The position numbers and the translations under genes were made by a program. The notes beneath the pieces are model-generated. The model did no database searches, was not told where the DNA came from, and saw nothing but the letters and a program-made list of their open reading frames with translations. From NCBI RefSeq assembly GCF_014202905.1, contig NZ_JACHHY010000003.1, positions 124,001 through 188,000 of the forward strand: 64,000 nucleotides of DNA. The letters are read 5' to 3'. How positions within the stretch are numbered: position 1 is the stretch's first letter; each line of letters starts with the position of its first letter. This document shows, piece after piece, positions 63,329-64,000 of this stretch. This stretch comes from Chitinivorax tropicus. Lineage in GTDB: Bacteria > Pseudomonadota > Gammaproteobacteria > Burkholderiales > SCOH01.

Positions 63329-64000
63329 CACTGACACACTGTCTCCAGCACCGCCAGACGACGCTTGGTCTCAGCGACATAGGGGTTGGACTGATCCCAG
63401 GCATACCCCGCCAAGATCGCGCAGATCTTGCGGCGGACTTCTGCAGGAGGGTGTTCATGGAAAATGACGCGCTGGAACCCACCGGCATACCATGATTCGA
63501 CAAAGGCACGGAAGGTATCGACACCTTTTTTCAATGCCAGGCCATAGTCTTGTTGCCAATCAACGGTTTCGCCGTTTGATTCCCTGCGTAGGCATTCACA
63601 GGCCAGGCTGGCGGATTTGAAGGCGATGGTGACCCCGCTGGAGAACACCGGGTCGAGAAACTCGCCTGCATTGCCAAGCAGAGCAAAGCCCTTGCCATGC
63701 AGCGATTTGACGTTGGCGGCATAGCCGACGATATGGCGAGCCGGGGTATCCCATTGTGCATTGGCCAGCAAGGCCTTCAGTGAAGGGTCTTCAAATACCA
63801 GCGCCTGCAGGCGTGCCGTATCGCTACCTTGATATTGCGACAGGAAATCCTGTTTGGCGACAACCCCCAGTGAACAGCGTCCATCGGCAAAGGGAATCAG
63901 CCAGTACCAGACATCGACATGTTCCGGGTGGATGGTGATGCGGATCTTGTTGCGGTCGAATGTGCCAACCGGGATGCGGTCTTCAATGTGGGTAAAGATC
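63328..64000 (-). CDS. FAD-dependent oxidoreductase (halogenase-like), N-terminus outside window
   Basis: The frame is open to the right edge; 223 residues of the C-terminal part are seen. VDVWYWLIPFADGRCSLGVV and LLGNAGEFLDPVFSSGVTIA (GD/GNAxxFLDPxFSSGV) are typical of flavin monooxygenases of the tryptophan halogenase/geranylgeranyl reductase group. Such a gene is standard in aryl polyene clusters upstream of the DUF3261 gene. Substrate unknown. Confidence 0.85.
   Translation of the reverse strand, partial: IFTHIEDRIPVGTFDRNKIRITIHPEHVDVWYWLIPFADGRCSLGVVAKQDFLSQYQGSDTARLQALVFEDPSLKALLANAQWDTPARHIVGYAANVKSLHGKGFALLGNAGEFLDPVFSSGVTIAFKSASLACECLRRESNGETVDWQQDYGLALKKGVDTFRAFVESWYAGGFQRVIFHEHPPAEVRRKICAILAGYAWDQSNPYVAETKRRLAVLETVCQ

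Overview
The window looks like a chromosomal segment of a betaproteobacterium, most probably of the Neisseriales. The gene order is typical of that class (pilB-pilC-pilD-coaE-zapD-yacG; ffh-rpsP-rimM-trmD-rplS; clpS-clpA; ftsY-ftsE-ftsX-rpoH), the base composition is moderately GC-rich, and spacing is tight with many 4-base start/stop overlaps. I saw no rRNA or tRNA gene, CRISPR array, insertion sequence, transposase or integrase.

Bases 1-38900 are mostly core genome. In order: the end of a Tim44-domain protein, an AsmA-type protein, a LivK-type binding protein, then mutY, argJ, an AAA+ ATPase, a Nudix/thiamine-phosphate-synthase fusion and a small lipoprotein, then ldhA. Leftward come yacG, zapD, coaE and the type IV pilus genes pilD, pilC and pilB, then a CcsA-like protein. 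Rightward come ffh, rpsP, rimM, trmD, rplS, ogt and xerD. Leftward again are clpA, clpS, rpoH (behind a perfect HrcA-binding CIRCE element), ftsX, ftsE and ftsY (with 15 copies of a hexanucleotide repeat). After rsmD, a ferredoxin and an unknown gene comes a leftward operon of six genes: ABC ATPase, permease, LolA-like protein, outer-membrane barrel, LytS-type kinase and LytTR regulator. A cation/proton antiporter follows.

Bases 38939-58519 hold the most interesting locus: a self-contained contractile phage tail without a head, i.e. a predicted R-type tailocin (phage-tail-like bacteriocin). It has a Mor-type activator, a helix-turn-helix/ORF6C regulator, an endolysin, a holin, overlapping Rz/Rz1 spanins, a TraR-like zinc finger, sheath, tube, tail chaperones, tape measure, U, X, D, spike V, baseplate W, J and I, two paralogous tail fibres and a fibre chaperone. 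No terminase, portal, protease, capsid, transposase or integrase gene is present. The locus falls into four rightward transcription blocks. Each begins with a related AAACNNGTTTAAAAG-like motif about 21-24 bases before an AT-rich -10-like hexamer, and the last three are each preceded by a hairpin terminator. I infer these to be late promoters switched on together by the Mor-like activator.

Bases 58614-64000 (leftward) are the distal part of a gene cluster resembling aryl polyene pigment clusters: an FAD-dependent oxidoreductase (cut by the window end), a DUF3261 lipoprotein, ketosynthase, hotdog dehydratase, ketoreductase, second ketosynthase and a terminal lipoprotein. Tight coupling suggests one operon that begins beyond the right edge.
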